DNA of 62,912 nt, from contig NZ_LUTP01000022.1 in the NCBI RefSeq assembly GCF_002111585.1, positions 1-62,912 of the forward strand. Reading direction: 5' to 3'. The notes under the pieces were generated by a model. That model searched no databases. It was not told the DNA's origin and worked only from the letters and a program-made list of their open reading frames with translations. Made by a program: the position numbers and the translations under genes. Below are positions 10,726-21,037 of the stretch, piece by piece; positions within the stretch are counted from its first letter, which is position 1, and each line of letters starts with the position of its first letter. This DNA comes from Lonsdalea iberica (GTDB lineage Bacteria; Pseudomonadota; Gammaproteobacteria; Enterobacterales; Enterobacteriaceae).

Positions 10726-11286
10726 TTAACGCTGCGACGGGTGGCAAATACAGTCAGTCGTGTGGTCGTTGACCATCCCCACCGCCTGCATGTAGGCGTA
10801 ACAAATCGTGGGCCCAATGAATTTGAATCCGCGTTGTTTGAGCGCCTTCGACAAGCTCTCCGAGGTGGCAGTCTGGGTAGGCACATCGGCCTGTGTTGCA
10901 TAGAGGTTAGTCACGGGGCGGTGGTTGACGAAAGACCAGATGAAGTCAGAAAAATTTTCGTCCCGCGTTTCCATCGCTAAACGCGCCTTGGCGTTAGCGA
11001 TGATTGCCTCGATTTTGAGACGGTTGCGGATAATGCCCTTATCTTGCATGAGTTGGGCGATATCGTCTTCGCCCATGGCGGCAATCTTAACCGGGTCAAA
11101 CCGGTGAAAGCAGTGGCGATAGCGTTCGCGCTTCTTCAGTATGGTGATCCAGGAAAGGCCCGCCTGCTGCCCTTCCAGACAGAGCATTTCGAATAGCTTG
11201 TCGCTATCGGTGCAGGGTTTTCCCCACTCGTCGTCATGATAGGCCAAATATAACGGGTCGGCCGTCACCCAACCGCAACGATTCAT
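10726..11286 (-). CDS. tag: DNA-3-methyladenine glycosylase I
   Basis: A 186-residue base-excision repair enzyme that removes 3-methyladenine from alkylated DNA. The N-terminus MNRCGWVTADPLYLAYHDDEWGKP and the core LCLEGQQAGLSWITILKKRERYR are diagnostic. The zinc ligands of the family are visible as Cys4, His17, and the His and Cys of NDHTTDCICH near the C-terminus. A GAGGAG site precedes the ATG. It is a single gene. Confidence 0.95.
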   Translation of the reverse strand: MNRCGWVTADPLYLAYHDDEWGKPCTDSDKLFEMLCLEGQQAGLSWITILKKRERYRHCFHRFDPVKIAAMGEDDIAQLMQDKGIIRNRLKIEAIIANAKARLAMETRDENFSDFIWSFVNHRPVTNLYATQADVPTQTATSESLSKALKQRGFKFIGPTICYAYMQAVGMVNDHTTDCICHPSQR

Positions 11287-11731
11287 GGCATGCTCCTCTG
11301 TTGATTTCCCTAAGGTTCGTCATGGGTTCACGACCCCTGACTCTCGTGAATAACCTCTGCTTGACGTACGGTATGCCCCATGAACCGTCGTATCATCACA
11401 CGCTAAATACTGGATAGGCAACCATGCTTTTGTGGCGGTCGATCGCAAAAAGTAAAGAGAAACGGCGTTAAAGTTCAGCGATGACGGCCACAGGCTTGGA
11501 TTTGAGGTGGCGGAATTCGCTATTTAAGCGTAAATGAATAATGGACATGCGATGTATACCGATGAATTGGTCGATCGCGCAACAGACGCCATTGGGTTCG
11601 GCGGCGGTCCGCGCCAAATTTTATCGCCAACGCGGAACCCGTCGTATGTAGTTTAAGGCGATGGTTTAGCCAGCGGTAGTATCAGAGCCTGGGTGTGAGC
11701 GGCGATGTGTCCTTGGTTATTGCATTTCATT
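11287..11731. other. Gene-free stretch between tag and the TauE permease
   Basis: About 445 bp with no supported gene. A 40-codon frame from 11534 to about 11656 (starting MNNGHAMYTDELVDRATDAI) lacks a ribosome-binding site and was not accepted. The tag promoter should lie at the left end. Confidence 0.3.
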
Positions 11732-11750
11732 GAAAATGATAACTATTAAT
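11732..11750 (+). promoter_or_regulatory. Candidate Fur box
   Basis: GAAAATGATAACTATTAAT matches the 19-bp Fur consensus GATAATGATAATCATTATC at 14 of 19 positions by eye. It lies 30 bp before the TauE/SafE start codon, a typical repressor position. Confidence 0.5.
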
Positions 11751-11779
11751 GAGAAATATTTTATGTCAGGGGTGAAGGG

Positions 11780-12586
11780 ATGGCTGTAGAGTGGATTATC
11801 GCTTATCTGGCGCTTGGTGCTGTCGTTGGATTTATGGCGGGATTATTAGGTATTGGCGGCGGCGGCATCATGGTGCCGATATTGACCGCGATGTTTGCTG
11901 CACAGGGCGTACAAAACGAGCATCTGGTCCATCTGGCGTTGGGGACCTCGATGGCCTCCATCGTGATTACCGCCGTATCCAGTCTTCGCACGCATCATCA
12001 GCATCAGGCCGTGTTGTGGCCGGTCGTTTGGCGTATTACGCCGGGGATTCTGGTGGGCACATTCTGCGCCACCTGGCTGGCCGCATTATTACCGACTCAG
12101 GCGCTGGCGATCTTCTTTTCCTGCTTCATGGCCTATATTGCGTTTCAGATGGTGATGAACTTCAAGCCAAAACCCAATCGTCAACTGCCCGGCACGGTCG
12201 GAACCTCGCTGGCGGGGCTTGGCATTGGCGGTATTTCGGCGCTAGTGGCGATTGGCGGCGGTTCGCTGACGGTGCCGTTTCTGACCTGGTGTAATGTACG
12301 TATTCAGCAGGCGATTGGGACGTCGGCGGCGGTCGGTTTGCCGATCGCGCTGGCGGGCGCGTTAGGTTATATGGTCAACGGTTGGGATGCCCCCGGATTG
12401 CCACATTACAGCCTCGGCTACGTATCACTCCCCGCAGTGCTGATGATTTCGCTGGTGAGTTTCTTCACGGCGCCGGTCGGCGCTCGACTGGCGCACCGCC
12501 TGCCGGTCGCCACGCTGAGAAAGATTTTTGCGGCGCTGTTGCTGCTGTTGAGCTTGAAAATGCTGCAAACGGTGTTTTTCGGCTAA
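11780..12586 (+). CDS. TauE/SafE-family permease
   Basis: A 268-residue inner-membrane protein with about eight predicted helices. It has the two internal repeats typical of the TauE/SafE (DUF81) family: GLLGIGGGGIMVPILTAMF near residue 21 and GLGIGGISALVAIGGGSLTVPFL near 135. Members export sulfite, sulfoacetate or related anions; the substrate here is unknown. A GTGAAGGG ribosome-binding site precedes the ATG. The candidate Fur box just upstream suggests iron-dependent expression, unusual for this family. It lies upstream of glyQ but 264 bp away, so is probably a separate unit. Confidence 0.88.
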   Translation: MAVEWIIAYLALGAVVGFMAGLLGIGGGGIMVPILTAMFAAQGVQNEHLVHLALGTSMASIVITAVSSLRTHHQHQAVLWPVVWRITPGILVGTFCATWLAALLPTQALAIFFSCFMAYIAFQMVMNFKPKPNRQLPGTVGTSLAGLGIGGISALVAIGGGSLTVPFLTWCNVRIQQAIGTSAAVGLPIALAGALGYMVNGWDAPGLPHYSLGYVSLPAVLMISLVSFFTAPVGARLAHRLPVATLRKIFAALLLLLSLKMLQTVFFG

Positions 12587-12850
12587 CGTTCAGGTTCCCG
12601 CCCGTTTCGCATGAATTGGCGGGAGCGAAGGACGGCGGCGAATGCCGTGAGCCCTTCCCGCCGTCACGATCGGATGCGAGGGGTTTTGGTCCGAAATGCC
12701 GTCGCGTTCGGGCTGGAAAACCGCGTCCCGCCGTGCGTAGTAAATTCGTTCGGATATGAACTTGTTGCCGCATTCCGGCTGTATATCTTGCACTCAGAGG
12801 GTATACTGGCGCATTCATTGTAAATCCACTTGTATCGCGTGCGAATCCAA

Positions 12851-13765
12851 ATGCAAAAGTTTGATACCAAGACCTTCCAGGGCCTCATCCTGACGTTACA
12901 GGATTATTGGGCGCGCCAGGGCTGTACCATTGTTCAACCGTTGGACATGGAAGTTGGCGCGGGAACCTCTCACCCCATGACCTGCCTGCGGGCGCTCGGC
13001 CCAGAGCCGATTGCCGCCGCCTATGTCCAGCCGTCACGTCGTCCTACCGATGGACGCTACGGCGAAAACCCCAACCGTCTGCAGCACTACTATCAGTTCC
13101 AGGTGATCATCAAGCCTTCGCCGGAAAACATTCAGGAGCTGTATCTCGGCTCGCTGAAGGCGCTGGGTCTTGACCCCACGATCCACGATATTCGCTTCGT
13201 TGAAGACAACTGGGAAAACCCGACGCTGGGCGCCTGGGGTCTGGGTTGGGAAGTGTGGCTGAACGGCATGGAAGTGACGCAGTTCACTTACTTCCAGCAG
13301 GTGGGCGGTCTGGAATGCAAACCGGTTACGGGTGAGATCACCTACGGGCTGGAACGTCTGGCGATGTATATCCAGGGCGTGGACAGCGTCTACGATCTGG
13401 TGTGGAGCGATGGTCCTCTCGGCAAAACTACCTACGGCGATGTGTTCCATCAGAATGAAGTGGAGCAGTCGACCTACAACTTCGAACATGCCGACGTCGA
13501 TTTCCTCTTTACCTGTTTCGCGCAGTATGAAAAAGAGGCTCAGGAACTGCTGGCGCTGGAAAACCCGCTGCCGCTGCCTGCCTACGAACGTATTCTAAAA
13601 GCCGCCCACAGCTTCAACCTGCTGGACGCGCGCAAGGCGATTTCCGTTACCGAACGTCAGCGTTACATTTTGCGCATTCGCACGCTGACCAAAGCGGTAG
13701 CCGAAGCCTACTATGCCTCCCGCGAGGCGCTGGGCTTCCCGATGTGTAATAGAAAAGAGAGCTAA
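12851..13765 (+). CDS. glyQ: Glycyl-tRNA synthetase, alpha subunit
   Basis: Catalytic class II aminoacyl-tRNA synthetase subunit (304 aa), nearly identical to E. coli GlyQ ([58 protein letters not shown]). It works as an alpha2-beta2 enzyme that charges tRNA-Gly. The start is set at 12851 by family conservation. The frame continues 21 nt further upstream, and the ribosome-binding site is weak at either point. glyS follows after only 6 nt, so the two are co-transcribed and probably translationally linked. Confidence 0.98.
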   Translation: MQKFDTKTFQGLILTLQDYWARQGCTIVQPLDMEVGAGTSHPMTCLRALGPEPIAAAYVQPSRRPTDGRYGENPNRLQHYYQFQVIIKPSPENIQELYLGSLKALGLDPTIHDIRFVEDNWENPTLGAWGLGWEVWLNGMEVTQFTYFQQVGGLECKPVTGEITYGLERLAMYIQGVDSVYDLVWSDGPLGKTTYGDVFHQNEVEQSTYNFEHADVDFLFTCFAQYEKEAQELLALENPLPLPAYERILKAAHSFNLLDARKAISVTERQRYILRIRTLTKAVAEAYYASREALGFPMCNRKES

Positions 13766-13771
13766 CAGGCC

Positions 13772-15841
13772 ATGACTGATAAAACTTTTTTGGTGGAAAT
13801 CGGCACGGAAGAGCTGCCGCCGAAGGCTCTCCGTCAGCTAGCGCAAGCTTTTGCCGCCAATTTCAGCGCTGAACTGGATGCGGCAGGCCTGGCCTATCAG
13901 GCGGTGAACTGGTTCGCCGCGCCGCGTCGTCTGGCGCTCAAAGTGACCGCGCTAAGCGCGTCTCAACCGGATCGTGAAGTTGAAAAGCGCGGCCCGGCCA
14001 TCTCACAGGCGTTCGACGCCAGCGGTCAGCCGACCAAGGCGGCCGAAGGATGGGCGCGCGGTTGCGGGATTACTGTCGATCAGGCCGAACGCCTAACCAC
14101 CGACAAGGGCGAGTGGCTGTTGTTCCGAGCGCAGGTCAAAGGTCAGGCGGCGCAAACGCTGCTGCCGGGCATGGTCAGCGTGGCACTCGGCAAACTGCCT
14201 ATCCCGAAACTGATGCGCTGGGGCGACTCAGACGTGCAGTTTGTTCGTCCGGTTCATACCGTGACGATGCTGCTGGGTGACGAGCTGATCCCCGGCACCG
14301 TGCTGGGCATCGACTCCGCTCGCACGCTGCGCGGCCACCGCTTCATGGGCGAAGCCGAATTCACCATCGATAATGCCGATCAATATCCTGAAATTTTGCT
14401 CGAACGCGGCAAAGTGGTTGCGGACTACGAAGCGCGTAAAGCGATGATCAAACGCGATGCGGAACAGGCCGCGCAGAAGATTGGCGGAAAAGCCGATCTG
14501 AGTGAAAGCCTGCTGGAAGAAGTGGCGTCTCTGGTCGAGTGGCCGGTGGTGCTGACGGCGACGTTCGAAGAAAAATTCCTGGCTGTGCCCGCGGAAGCGC
14601 TGGTGTATACCATGAAAGGCGACCAGAAATATTTCCCGGTTTACGACGAAGCGGGCAAACTGTTGCCGCACTTCATCTTCGTCGCCAATATCGAGTCGAA
14701 AGATCCGCAGCAAATTATTGCGGGTAACGAAAAAGTGGTGCGTCCGCGTCTGGCGGATGCCGAATTCTTCTTCAATACCGATCGTAAAAAACGTCTTGAA
14801 GACCATCTGCCGCGTCTGGAAACCGTACTGTTCCAGCAGCAGTTGGGTTCTCTGCGCGATAAAACCGATCGCATTCAGGCGCTAGCCGGATGGGTGGCGG
14901 GGCAGATTGGCGCTGACGTCAATCATGCAACGCGCGCGGGCCTGCTGTCTAAATGCGATCTGATGACCAACATGGTGTTCGAATTCACCGATACGCAGGG
15001 CGTCATGGGCATGCACTATGCGCGTCATGACGGTGAAGACGAAGATGTCGCGGTCGCGCTGAACGAGCAATATCAGCCGCGTTTTGCGGGCGACGATCTG
15101 CCTTCGTCGCCGGTCGCGTGTGCGTTAGCTATCGCTGACAAGATGGATACCCTGGCCGGGATCTTCGGTATTGGTCAGCATCCGAAAGGCGATAAAGACC
15201 CGTTCGCGCTGCGCCGCGCTGCGCTGGGCGCGCTGCGCATCATCGTAGAAAAACAGCTGCCGCTGGATCTGCAAACGCTGACGGAAGAAGCCGTGCGTCT
15301 GTATGGCGACAAGCTGACTAACGCCAATGTGGTCGATGACGTCATCGAATTCATGTTGGGGCGTTTCCGCGCTTGGTATCAGGAAGAAGGTCATACGGTA
15401 GATACCATTCAGGCAGTGCTGGCGCGTCGTCCGACCCGTCCGGCCGACTTCGATGCCCGCGTGAAGGCCGTCAGTCACTTCCGTACGCTGGAACAGGCGG
15501 TTGCGTTGGCCGCGGCCAACAAACGCGTGTCCAATATTCTGGCGAAGTCGACCGAAAGCCTGAATGACAGCGTGCAGGCCTCGCTGCTGCAGGAAAAAGA
15601 AGAGATTCAACTGGCGACCTACGTGACCGCACTGAACAGTAAACTGGACCCGTGGTTCGCCGAAGGGCGTTATCAGGAAGCGCTGGTTGAGCTGGCGCAG
15701 CTGCGTGAGCCGGTGGATAGCTTCTTCAACAAGGTTATGGTGAACGCGGAAGAGCAGGAGGTGCGGATCAACCGCCTGACGCTGCTCAACGAACTGCGTA
15801 ACCTGTTCCTGAAAGTCGCTGACATTTCGGTATTGCAGTAA
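13772..15841 (+). CDS. glyS: Glycyl-tRNA synthetase, beta subunit
   Basis: A 689-residue beta subunit, the normal length. It starts [27 protein letters not shown], contains the HD-like block and ends with the anticodon-binding domain ([19 protein letters not shown]). It binds tRNA-Gly and is essential together with GlyQ. It is the second gene of the glyQS operon, closed by the hairpin terminator 23 bp downstream. Confidence 0.98.
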   Translation: MTDKTFLVEIGTEELPPKALRQLAQAFAANFSAELDAAGLAYQAVNWFAAPRRLALKVTALSASQPDREVEKRGPAISQAFDASGQPTKAAEGWARGCGITVDQAERLTTDKGEWLLFRAQVKGQAAQTLLPGMVSVALGKLPIPKLMRWGDSDVQFVRPVHTVTMLLGDELIPGTVLGIDSARTLRGHRFMGEAEFTIDNADQYPEILLERGKVVADYEARKAMIKRDAEQAAQKIGGKADLSESLLEEVASLVEWPVVLTATFEEKFLAVPAEALVYTMKGDQKYFPVYDEAGKLLPHFIFVANIESKDPQQIIAGNEKVVRPRLADAEFFFNTDRKKRLEDHLPRLETVLFQQQLGSLRDKTDRIQALAGWVAGQIGADVNHATRAGLLSKCDLMTNMVFEFTDTQGVMGMHYARHDGEDEDVAVALNEQYQPRFAGDDLPSSPVACALAIADKMDTLAGIFGIGQHPKGDKDPFALRRAALGALRIIVEKQLPLDLQTLTEEAVRLYGDKLTNANVVDDVIEFMLGRFRAWYQEEGHTVDTIQAVLARRPTRPADFDARVKAVSHFRTLEQAVALAAANKRVSNILAKSTESLNDSVQASLLQEKEEIQLATYVTALNSKLDPWFAEGRYQEALVELAQLREPVDSFFNKVMVNAEEQEVRINRLTLLNELRNLFLKVADISVLQ

Positions 15842-15864
15842 GAATTCACGCTCGCTGAATGACG

Positions 15865-15891
15865 ACAGGGCCTTAATGGCCCTGTTTTTTT
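15865..15891 (+). terminator. Rho-independent terminator of glyQS
   Basis: A perfect stem (ACAGGGCC, loop TTAAT, GGCCCTGT) is followed by a run of seven T. Confidence 0.92.
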
Positions 15892-16069
15892 AGGTGGATG
15901 CGGTTGAGTGTGGACATGGCTGCGTTGCGGTATCTCACCGCAGCCTCTACGGGGAGAACAGCCAGATTATGCGTGCTGTTTTTCATCTTGCGGGAAAGCC
16001 GTTCAGCTATGCTTATTGGGGTAACCTTCTACAAGCAAGACGGCGAAACAAAAAACAGGAGTAGTAGAC

Positions 16070-16780
16070 ATGTTGGCGGATATCCGTTCGCGCTGGCTGA
16101 TGCCGGTGATTATGGTTTTGATGACGCTGCAACTGGCGGCCTGTGGTGATAAAGACAAAGAGCAGCGCCAGGCGTTCAACGCATTCTTGCAGGGTGTGGA
16201 ACAGGAGCCGGGGCGTCAGCTGCCGGGATTGACGGACCAGCAAAAGCAGAGTTTCGGTCGTTATGCGCAGGATTACGCGATTCTGACGGGCTTTGGTCAG
16301 CAGTTGGATCAGGCGCTGGCGGGCAGCTTAACGCCGATGCTGGAGCAGGTCGCACGCATTCGCGTGCCGCAGGATTACCTGACTGAGAGGGAAAATCTGC
16401 GTCAAAGCACCGGCGCTTTGAATCTGCTCAGTCAGCAGACGCAGACCGCCAAAGTGCAGGCGGACAATGCCCGACGCGCGCTGAAGCAGCCGGAAGACGT
16501 TCAGGCGGTTTATAACCGAGTGTATGAGCGCGTGGTGACGAAACCAGCGACGGCCGTCGCTGCGGTGGTGCCGGTCAGTATCTCCTTTGCGCAGACGCTG
16601 GTGCAGGTCGGCGACTATCTGCAAACGCAGGGCGCTCAGGTGACGTTTAACGGCAATGCCGTGCAGTTCCAGACGCAGGCGCAGGTCGACCAGTACAACG
16701 GCATGATGACGCAGCTTTCTTCGCAGCAGCAGAATCTGGCGACGATCTTGAAGGCGCAGCCGCTGATTGCTGCGCGTTAA
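16070..16780 (+). CDS. yiaF: YiaF-family lipoprotein (DUF3053)
   Basis: A 236-residue putative lipoprotein. The lipobox LAAC places the acylated cysteine at residue 25 after a hydrophobic signal (IMVLMTLQ). The mature part is rich in Gln and Ala and largely helical, and matches the DUF3053 family (QRQAFNAFLQ..., PVSISFAQTLVQVGDYLQTQGAQVTFNGNAVQF). Function unknown; it is probably anchored in the envelope. It has its own position downstream of the glyQS terminator and is followed by a hairpin. Confidence 0.85.
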   Translation: MLADIRSRWLMPVIMVLMTLQLAACGDKDKEQRQAFNAFLQGVEQEPGRQLPGLTDQQKQSFGRYAQDYAILTGFGQQLDQALAGSLTPMLEQVARIRVPQDYLTERENLRQSTGALNLLSQQTQTAKVQADNARRALKQPEDVQAVYNRVYERVVTKPATAVAAVVPVSISFAQTLVQVGDYLQTQGAQVTFNGNAVQFQTQAQVDQYNGMMTQLSSQQQNLATILKAQPLIAAR

Positions 16781-16788
16781 GGGTGAAT

Positions 16789-16818
16789 GACGGGCTGAGA
16801 GGATTTTCTTAGCCCGTC
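16789..16818. terminator. Hairpin between yiaF and the chemoreceptor gene
   Basis: GACGGGCTGAGA pairs with TCTTAGCCCGTC (one G-T) around GGATTT, between convergent genes. The T-run is poor. Confidence 0.6.
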
Positions 16819-16856
16819 GAAGAGACTCGCGCTTCCGGCGTTGCCGGGCCGTGATA

Positions 16857-18749
16857 TTACGGGTTGTAGGTCAGCTGTTGTGCATGACCGCGGGTCAGCG
16901 CCTGCTGCCCGTTGCTTTCCTGCTCCTGCGTACTGGACAGATGGAAGACCGCAATGGCGTTGGACAACACAATCGCCTGTTCTTCCAGCGAGCTAGCGGC
17001 GGCGGTGGACTCCTGAACTAACGCGGCATTCTGCTGCGTGCTGCTGTCCATATCCACGATGGCTTCATTAACCTGCGCAATTCCACGGCTTTGCTCATCC
17101 GAAGCCACCGCTATTTCGCCCATGATGTCATGGACGTGCGTGACCGAGGTCACGATGTCGTGCATCGTTTTCCCTGCATCGTTCACCAGTCTCGCGCCGT
17201 GACCGACCTGATTCACGGAGGTGGAGATCAGCCCTTCAATCTCTTTTGCCGCCTGAGAACTGCGCTGTGCCAGATTACGCACTTCGCCGGCGACCACGGC
17301 GAATCCTCTGCCTTGTTCACCGGCGCGAGCGGCTTCGACCGCGGCGTTGAGCGCCAGAATATTTGTCTGGAAGGCGATGCCGTTGATCACGGAAGTGATT
17401 TCAGCAATGCGTTTCGAGCTGCCTTCTATTTCAGACATGGTCTTGACCACTTCTTCCACCAGTTTGCCGCCGGACTGCGCGGTCTGGGTGGCGTCCAGTA
17501 CCAGTTTATTGGCGTGATGGGCGTTGCCGGCGTTCTGTTTCACGGTTGATGTCAGCTGTTCCATGCTGGCGGCGGTTTCTTCCACTGCGGCCGCCTGAGA
17601 CTCCGTGCGGGAAGACAGATCGTCGTTGCCTGCTACGATTTCTCGGGCGGCGGTGTTGATTTGGCTAACGCCCAGACGAATATCGTCAATGATGTTGTGC
17701 AGGTTGGCCTTCATCTTCGCCATTGCGTTCAGCAGCATCCCAAGCTCGTCACGACGGGTTGTGGCGATCGGCATGGTGAGGTCGCCGGCAGCAATGCTTT
17801 CGGCGATACCGACGGTCTGATTCAAGGGCTGTGTAATCTGGCGAGAGATATACAGGGCGATGGCGATACCCAGCAATAGCGTGATTAGCGCCGTCAGGGA
17901 CAGCCACAGCGTAGCTCCGTTGATGTCTTTCCGGGTCGCGAGGGTTTCGTTCTCCACCATGCCGGTAACCTGTGAAATCAAGTTGTCAGCCTGTACGCCG
18001 AGTAAATCAACCTGTTTCAGCTCTTCCTGGTAAGCCGGAAGATAGGCCAGCACCTGGGATTTGTAGTTTGATAGCGATGTGACGATCGGAGCCAACTGTG
18101 CTTTACGGTCATCAGGTTGCGTCTGGATCAACTGGTTCAGCGTTTGTTCGGCGTCCTCCTGCGCGGCGATGAGCGACTTCTCCGCATCCTGATTTAGGGT
18201 GAGCAATAGGCCGCGGGCCTGATAGCGGATGTTGGTGAGTTTGAGATCGAGATTGGCTAATTGGAGTTGTAGCGGAAAATTACCTTCATTTTTAATCTGT
18301 TGCTCAAATGCATTTAACGCGGTTTGTGTGTCAGAGATATTCCAGCTATGTCTTATCTGATCCTTTTTATTTACCGCATCCACATAATCTTTTTGTTTTT
18401 TCTGATATTCGGCAATGGCGTCAGATATTTTTTGCAAACGGTCTTCGTAGTCTAAATACCAAGACTTATTTTTTGCTTCGCCGACTAAATTGACGATGTT
18501 GTTAATGTGTTTGCTGTTGTTTTTGATGGCGTCAGGGTTGTACCCCACGCTATACAGGACACGATAATAGCGGGCCTGATTGACTTCATCGTTGATCTGA
18601 GCGCTAAAAGTCGCTTTATCGAAGCGATCTGTCAGGGTTCCGATGTACATCATGCCAACGGCCGCTATAAGGAGGGTTAGCGCTAAAATTAGAGAGAAGC
18701 CTAATCCTAACTTCTTGCCTACCTTTATATTTTCTATTTTAATCGCCAT
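16857..18749 (-). CDS. Methyl-accepting chemotaxis protein
   Basis: A 630-residue transmembrane chemoreceptor. TM1 is at about residues 13-36 and a long helical periplasmic sensor of about 240 residues follows. TM2 is near 280-300, then a HAMP domain (ISRQITQPLNQTVGIAESIAAGDL) and the cytoplasmic signalling hairpin with the conserved tip EVRNLAQRSSQAAKEIEGLI. The C-terminus ends LTRGHAQQLTYNP, without the NWETF-type CheR-docking pentapeptide, so methylation would depend on other receptors. Ligand unknown. A near-consensus FliA promoter lies upstream at 18889-18915, tying it to the flagellar regulon. Confidence 0.92.
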   Translation of the reverse strand: MAIKIENIKVGKKLGLGFSLILALTLLIAAVGMMYIGTLTDRFDKATFSAQINDEVNQARYYRVLYSVGYNPDAIKNNSKHINNIVNLVGEAKNKSWYLDYEDRLQKISDAIAEYQKKQKDYVDAVNKKDQIRHSWNISDTQTALNAFEQQIKNEGNFPLQLQLANLDLKLTNIRYQARGLLLTLNQDAEKSLIAAQEDAEQTLNQLIQTQPDDRKAQLAPIVTSLSNYKSQVLAYLPAYQEELKQVDLLGVQADNLISQVTGMVENETLATRKDINGATLWLSLTALITLLLGIAIALYISRQITQPLNQTVGIAESIAAGDLTMPIATTRRDELGMLLNAMAKMKANLHNIIDDIRLGVSQINTAAREIVAGNDDLSSRTESQAAAVEETAASMEQLTSTVKQNAGNAHHANKLVLDATQTAQSGGKLVEEVVKTMSEIEGSSKRIAEITSVINGIAFQTNILALNAAVEAARAGEQGRGFAVVAGEVRNLAQRSSQAAKEIEGLISTSVNQVGHGARLVNDAGKTMHDIVTSVTHVHDIMGEIAVASDEQSRGIAQVNEAIVDMDSSTQQNAALVQESTAAASSLEEQAIVLSNAIAVFHLSSTQEQESNGQQALTRGHAQQLTYNP

Positions 18750-18888
18750 TTTACTCTTCCATTATTAATGAACTCAGTCATTAAGGGAGATCCCTAATGT
18801 GTTGATTTGCTATTTTTTTTTAGCCACAAGAATATCTCCCTCGGCCTGTACAGGATGGGGGAAAATAATCAAAGAGGACTCGAGAAAA

Positions 18889-18915
18889 TTATCGGCATAG
18901 TAAATGAAAGCTTTA
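18889..18915 (-). promoter_or_regulatory. Sigma-28 (FliA) promoter of the chemoreceptor gene
   Basis: On the minus strand: TAAAGCTT, 11 nt, GCCGATAA. This matches the FliA consensus TAAAGTTT-N11-GCCGATAA in 15 of 16 positions, with correct spacing. It lies about 140 nt before the ATG. Confidence 0.85.
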
Positions 18916-18952
18916 CTATTTACTTCGTGATTAATGGATGGAAAACGGAAAT

Positions 18953-18985
18953 AAAAAACCCGGAATAATTAAGGTTATTCCGGGT
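18953..18985 (-). terminator. Rho-independent terminator of sodA
   Basis: On the minus strand ACCCGGAATAA, loop CCTTAA, TTATTCCGGGT, followed by TTTTT. It is located 48 bp after the sodA stop. Confidence 0.9.
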
Positions 18986-19032
18986 CGGGGGATAAGCTCG
19001 CGCTTAGTCGCGCAGGTTATCTATCTGGCAGA

Positions 19033-19659
19033 TTATTTTTTTGCTTCGGCAAAGCGTTTTGCGGCTTCGTCCCAGTTGACGACACTCCAGAACGCTTTGA
19101 TGTAGTCCGGGCGGCGATTCTGGAATTTCAGGTAGTAGGCATGTTCCCACACATCGAGAGCGATGATCGGGTAGCCGGATGCGCCGGAGATGGCTTCACC
19201 CATCAGCGGGCTATCCTGGTTAGCCGTAGAAACGACCGCCAGTTTGCCGTCGTCTTTCAGCACCAGCCAGGCCCAGCCAGAGCCGAAACGGGTTGCCGCT
19301 GCTTTCTCAAAAGTTTCTTTGAAGGCGTCAACGCTGCCGAAATCGCGTTCGATGGCGGCTTTCAGATCGCCAGTCAGCGTCGTGTCCAGCTTCAGGCCTT
19401 TCCAGAACAGGCTGTGGTTGGCATGGCCGCCCACATTGTTGCGCAGCGCGGTTTTCTTATCAGCCGGGACCTGATCCAGTTTGGTGATCAGCTCTTCCGG
19501 AGACAGTTTCGCGAATTCCGGCAGAGATTCTAACGCGGCGTTGCTGTTGTTGACGTAGGTCTGGTGATGTTTGCTGTGATGGATTTCCATCGTTTGCTTG
19601 TCGAAATGCGGTTCCAGTGCGTCATAGGCATAGGGCAGGGATGGCAGTGTGTAACTCAT
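19033..19659 (-). CDS. sodA: Superoxide dismutase [Mn]
   Basis: Cytoplasmic manganese superoxide dismutase, 208 aa from the start at 19659 ([28 protein letters not shown]), the family start; GGAG lies 9 nt upstream. The open frame extends to 19707 but adds residues not in the family. Metal ligands are His27, the His in [10 protein letters not shown], and Asp and His in DVWEHAYY. It detoxifies superoxide. A Fur-like site lies about 100 bp upstream, consistent with the iron repression known for E. coli sodA. Confidence 0.97.
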   Translation of the reverse strand: MSYTLPSLPYAYDALEPHFDKQTMEIHHSKHHQTYVNNSNAALESLPEFAKLSPEELITKLDQVPADKKTALRNNVGGHANHSLFWKGLKLDTTLTGDLKAAIERDFGSVDAFKETFEKAAATRFGSGWAWLVLKDDGKLAVVSTANQDSPLMGEAISGASGYPIIALDVWEHAYYLKFQNRRPDYIKAFWSVVNWDEAAKRFAEAKK

Positions 19660-19757
19660 ATTTTGCATCTCCATAGTTGGCGTGCATTGGTATAGATGGA
19701 GCGGCACTTGGTTTGTTAGTCCCGCGTAAGCATGAGGTTCATTATAGTTAATTAAAT

Positions 19758-19776
19758 GATATTGAAAATGGTTATT
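19758..19776 (-). promoter_or_regulatory. Candidate Fur box upstream of sodA
   Basis: GATATTGAAAATGGTTATT (plus-strand reading) matches the 19-bp Fur consensus at 14 positions by eye. E. coli sodA is Fur-repressed, which supports the assignment. Confidence 0.5.
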
Positions 19777-19870
19777 CTTGGCTTTCTGCCGTTCCGTCCT
19801 GATTTTAATCCTTTTTCAACAGTCACTTATAAGGGAATGGTTGGGCTTAACAACCAATTGGTCTAAGCGG

Positions 19871-20698
19871 TTAGTCGCGCAGGCGCTGAGGATGGGTGTA
19901 GACCGTCGCGCGCCCCGGACGACAAAATCCCACCAGGGTGAGCTGGCTGCGTTGAGCGACGTCGACGGCCAGCGCGGTGGCGGCGGAGACGGCGAAGAGG
20001 ATTTCTACGCCGCAGAGCGCGGATTTTTGCACCATTTCATAGCTGGCGCGGCTGGACACCAACGCTGCGCCCTGCTGCCAGGGCTGACGAGCGCGCATCC
20101 CCAGCAGTTTATCCAGCGCGACGTGTCGGCCGACATCCTCGCACCCACCCAACACCGAGCCTTCCGGCGAAATCCAGGCGGCGGCATGGGTGCAGCCGGT
20201 CCGCTGTCCGACGACCTGAACATCCGCCAATCGGGTCAGCGCAGACACCAGCCGCGACAGTGAAAACGTTTGGGTAAAGGGGAGCGGTGCTATCGGCCTG
20301 CCGATCTCCTCTAACTGTTCGACGCCGCAGACGCCGCAGCCGGTACGGCCTTCCATTGCGCGGCGTCTGGCTTTCAGCCCGGCAAAACGACGGCTGGAAA
20401 GTTCAATCTGAACTTCTATGCCGTGACAAACTGGCACGACGTCGATGCCGTAGATGTCGTTCGGCGACTGAATAATGCCTTCCGACAGTGAAAAACCCAG
20501 CGCGAACGCCTCCAGATCTTTGGGCGAGGCCATCATCACCACGTGTGATATGCCGTTGTAGACCAGGGCTACCGGCACCTCTTCCGCCAGCCAGTCGCGA
20601 CGAGACTCCGCCAAGGCATCATGATGCCAGATGGTGCGCTGACTGGCTCCGATCAAGGGAGCCTGCGTATCTCCATGCTGAGAATGGTTGTTTTTCAC
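19871..20698 (-). CDS. fdhD: Sulfurtransferase FdhD
   Basis: A 275-residue protein needed for active formate dehydrogenases. It passes sulfur from IscS to the molybdenum cofactor. The essential two-cysteine motif is visible in [13 protein letters not shown]. Other family blocks are [42 protein letters not shown] and [31 protein letters not shown]. The start codon is GTG with GGAG 5 nt upstream. It is transcribed away from aldB and lies 164 bp downstream of the sodA promoter region. Confidence 0.95.
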   Translation of the reverse strand: MKNNHSQHGDTQAPLIGASQRTIWHHDALAESRRDWLAEEVPVALVYNGISHVVMMASPKDLEAFALGFSLSEGIIQSPNDIYGIDVVPVCHGIEVQIELSSRRFAGLKARRRAMEGRTGCGVCGVEQLEEIGRPIAPLPFTQTFSLSRLVSALTRLADVQVVGQRTGCTHAAAWISPEGSVLGGCEDVGRHVALDKLLGMRARQPWQQGAALVSSRASYEMVQKSALCGVEILFAVSAATALAVDVAQRSQLTLVGFCRPGRATVYTHPQRLRD

Positions 20699-21037
20699 CC
20701 CTACTCCTGCGGTCGTGATGTGAGGTCGTGACGTCAGTATTTCACCGCATGCGGCGGGACGCGAATGTTATCTCCCCCGCGGGTGATGGCGAATCGGCCT
20801 AGCGACATAGGATGCACTGTTTCGCATTAGGTTCCATTCGTTGCCTAAAAATGAGCGCTGAATCGAATTCCCGTCTTTTTCGGACCGCCTGTGTCTATCA
20901 CAATTGATTAACATCCTCTAGGATGAGTCCAACGATTTTCTGTTTAGGTAAGCATACCGTTCTGTATCAGCTGGCCGTGCGTCGTCACTGCGAATACAGC
21001 GCTCAGTCCACAGCAACAGCCTACAAAGGAGACAGAA
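20699..21037. promoter_or_regulatory. Divergent upstream region of fdhD and aldB
   Basis: About 340 bp without a gene; both promoters should be here. The sequence TCACAATTGATTAACATCC near 20897 is AT-rich and may be promoter DNA. No named operator was assigned. Confidence 0.3.

Noticed and set aside
11534-11656. 40-codon frame between tag and the TauE gene (MNNGHAMYTDELVDRATDAI...)
   Set aside because: No ribosome-binding site, no recognised relative and no sign of operon context.
12587-12850. Possible T-box or other riboswitch ahead of glyQS
   Set aside because: No T-box core or glycine-riboswitch features were recognisable, and enterobacterial glyQS is not known to use one.
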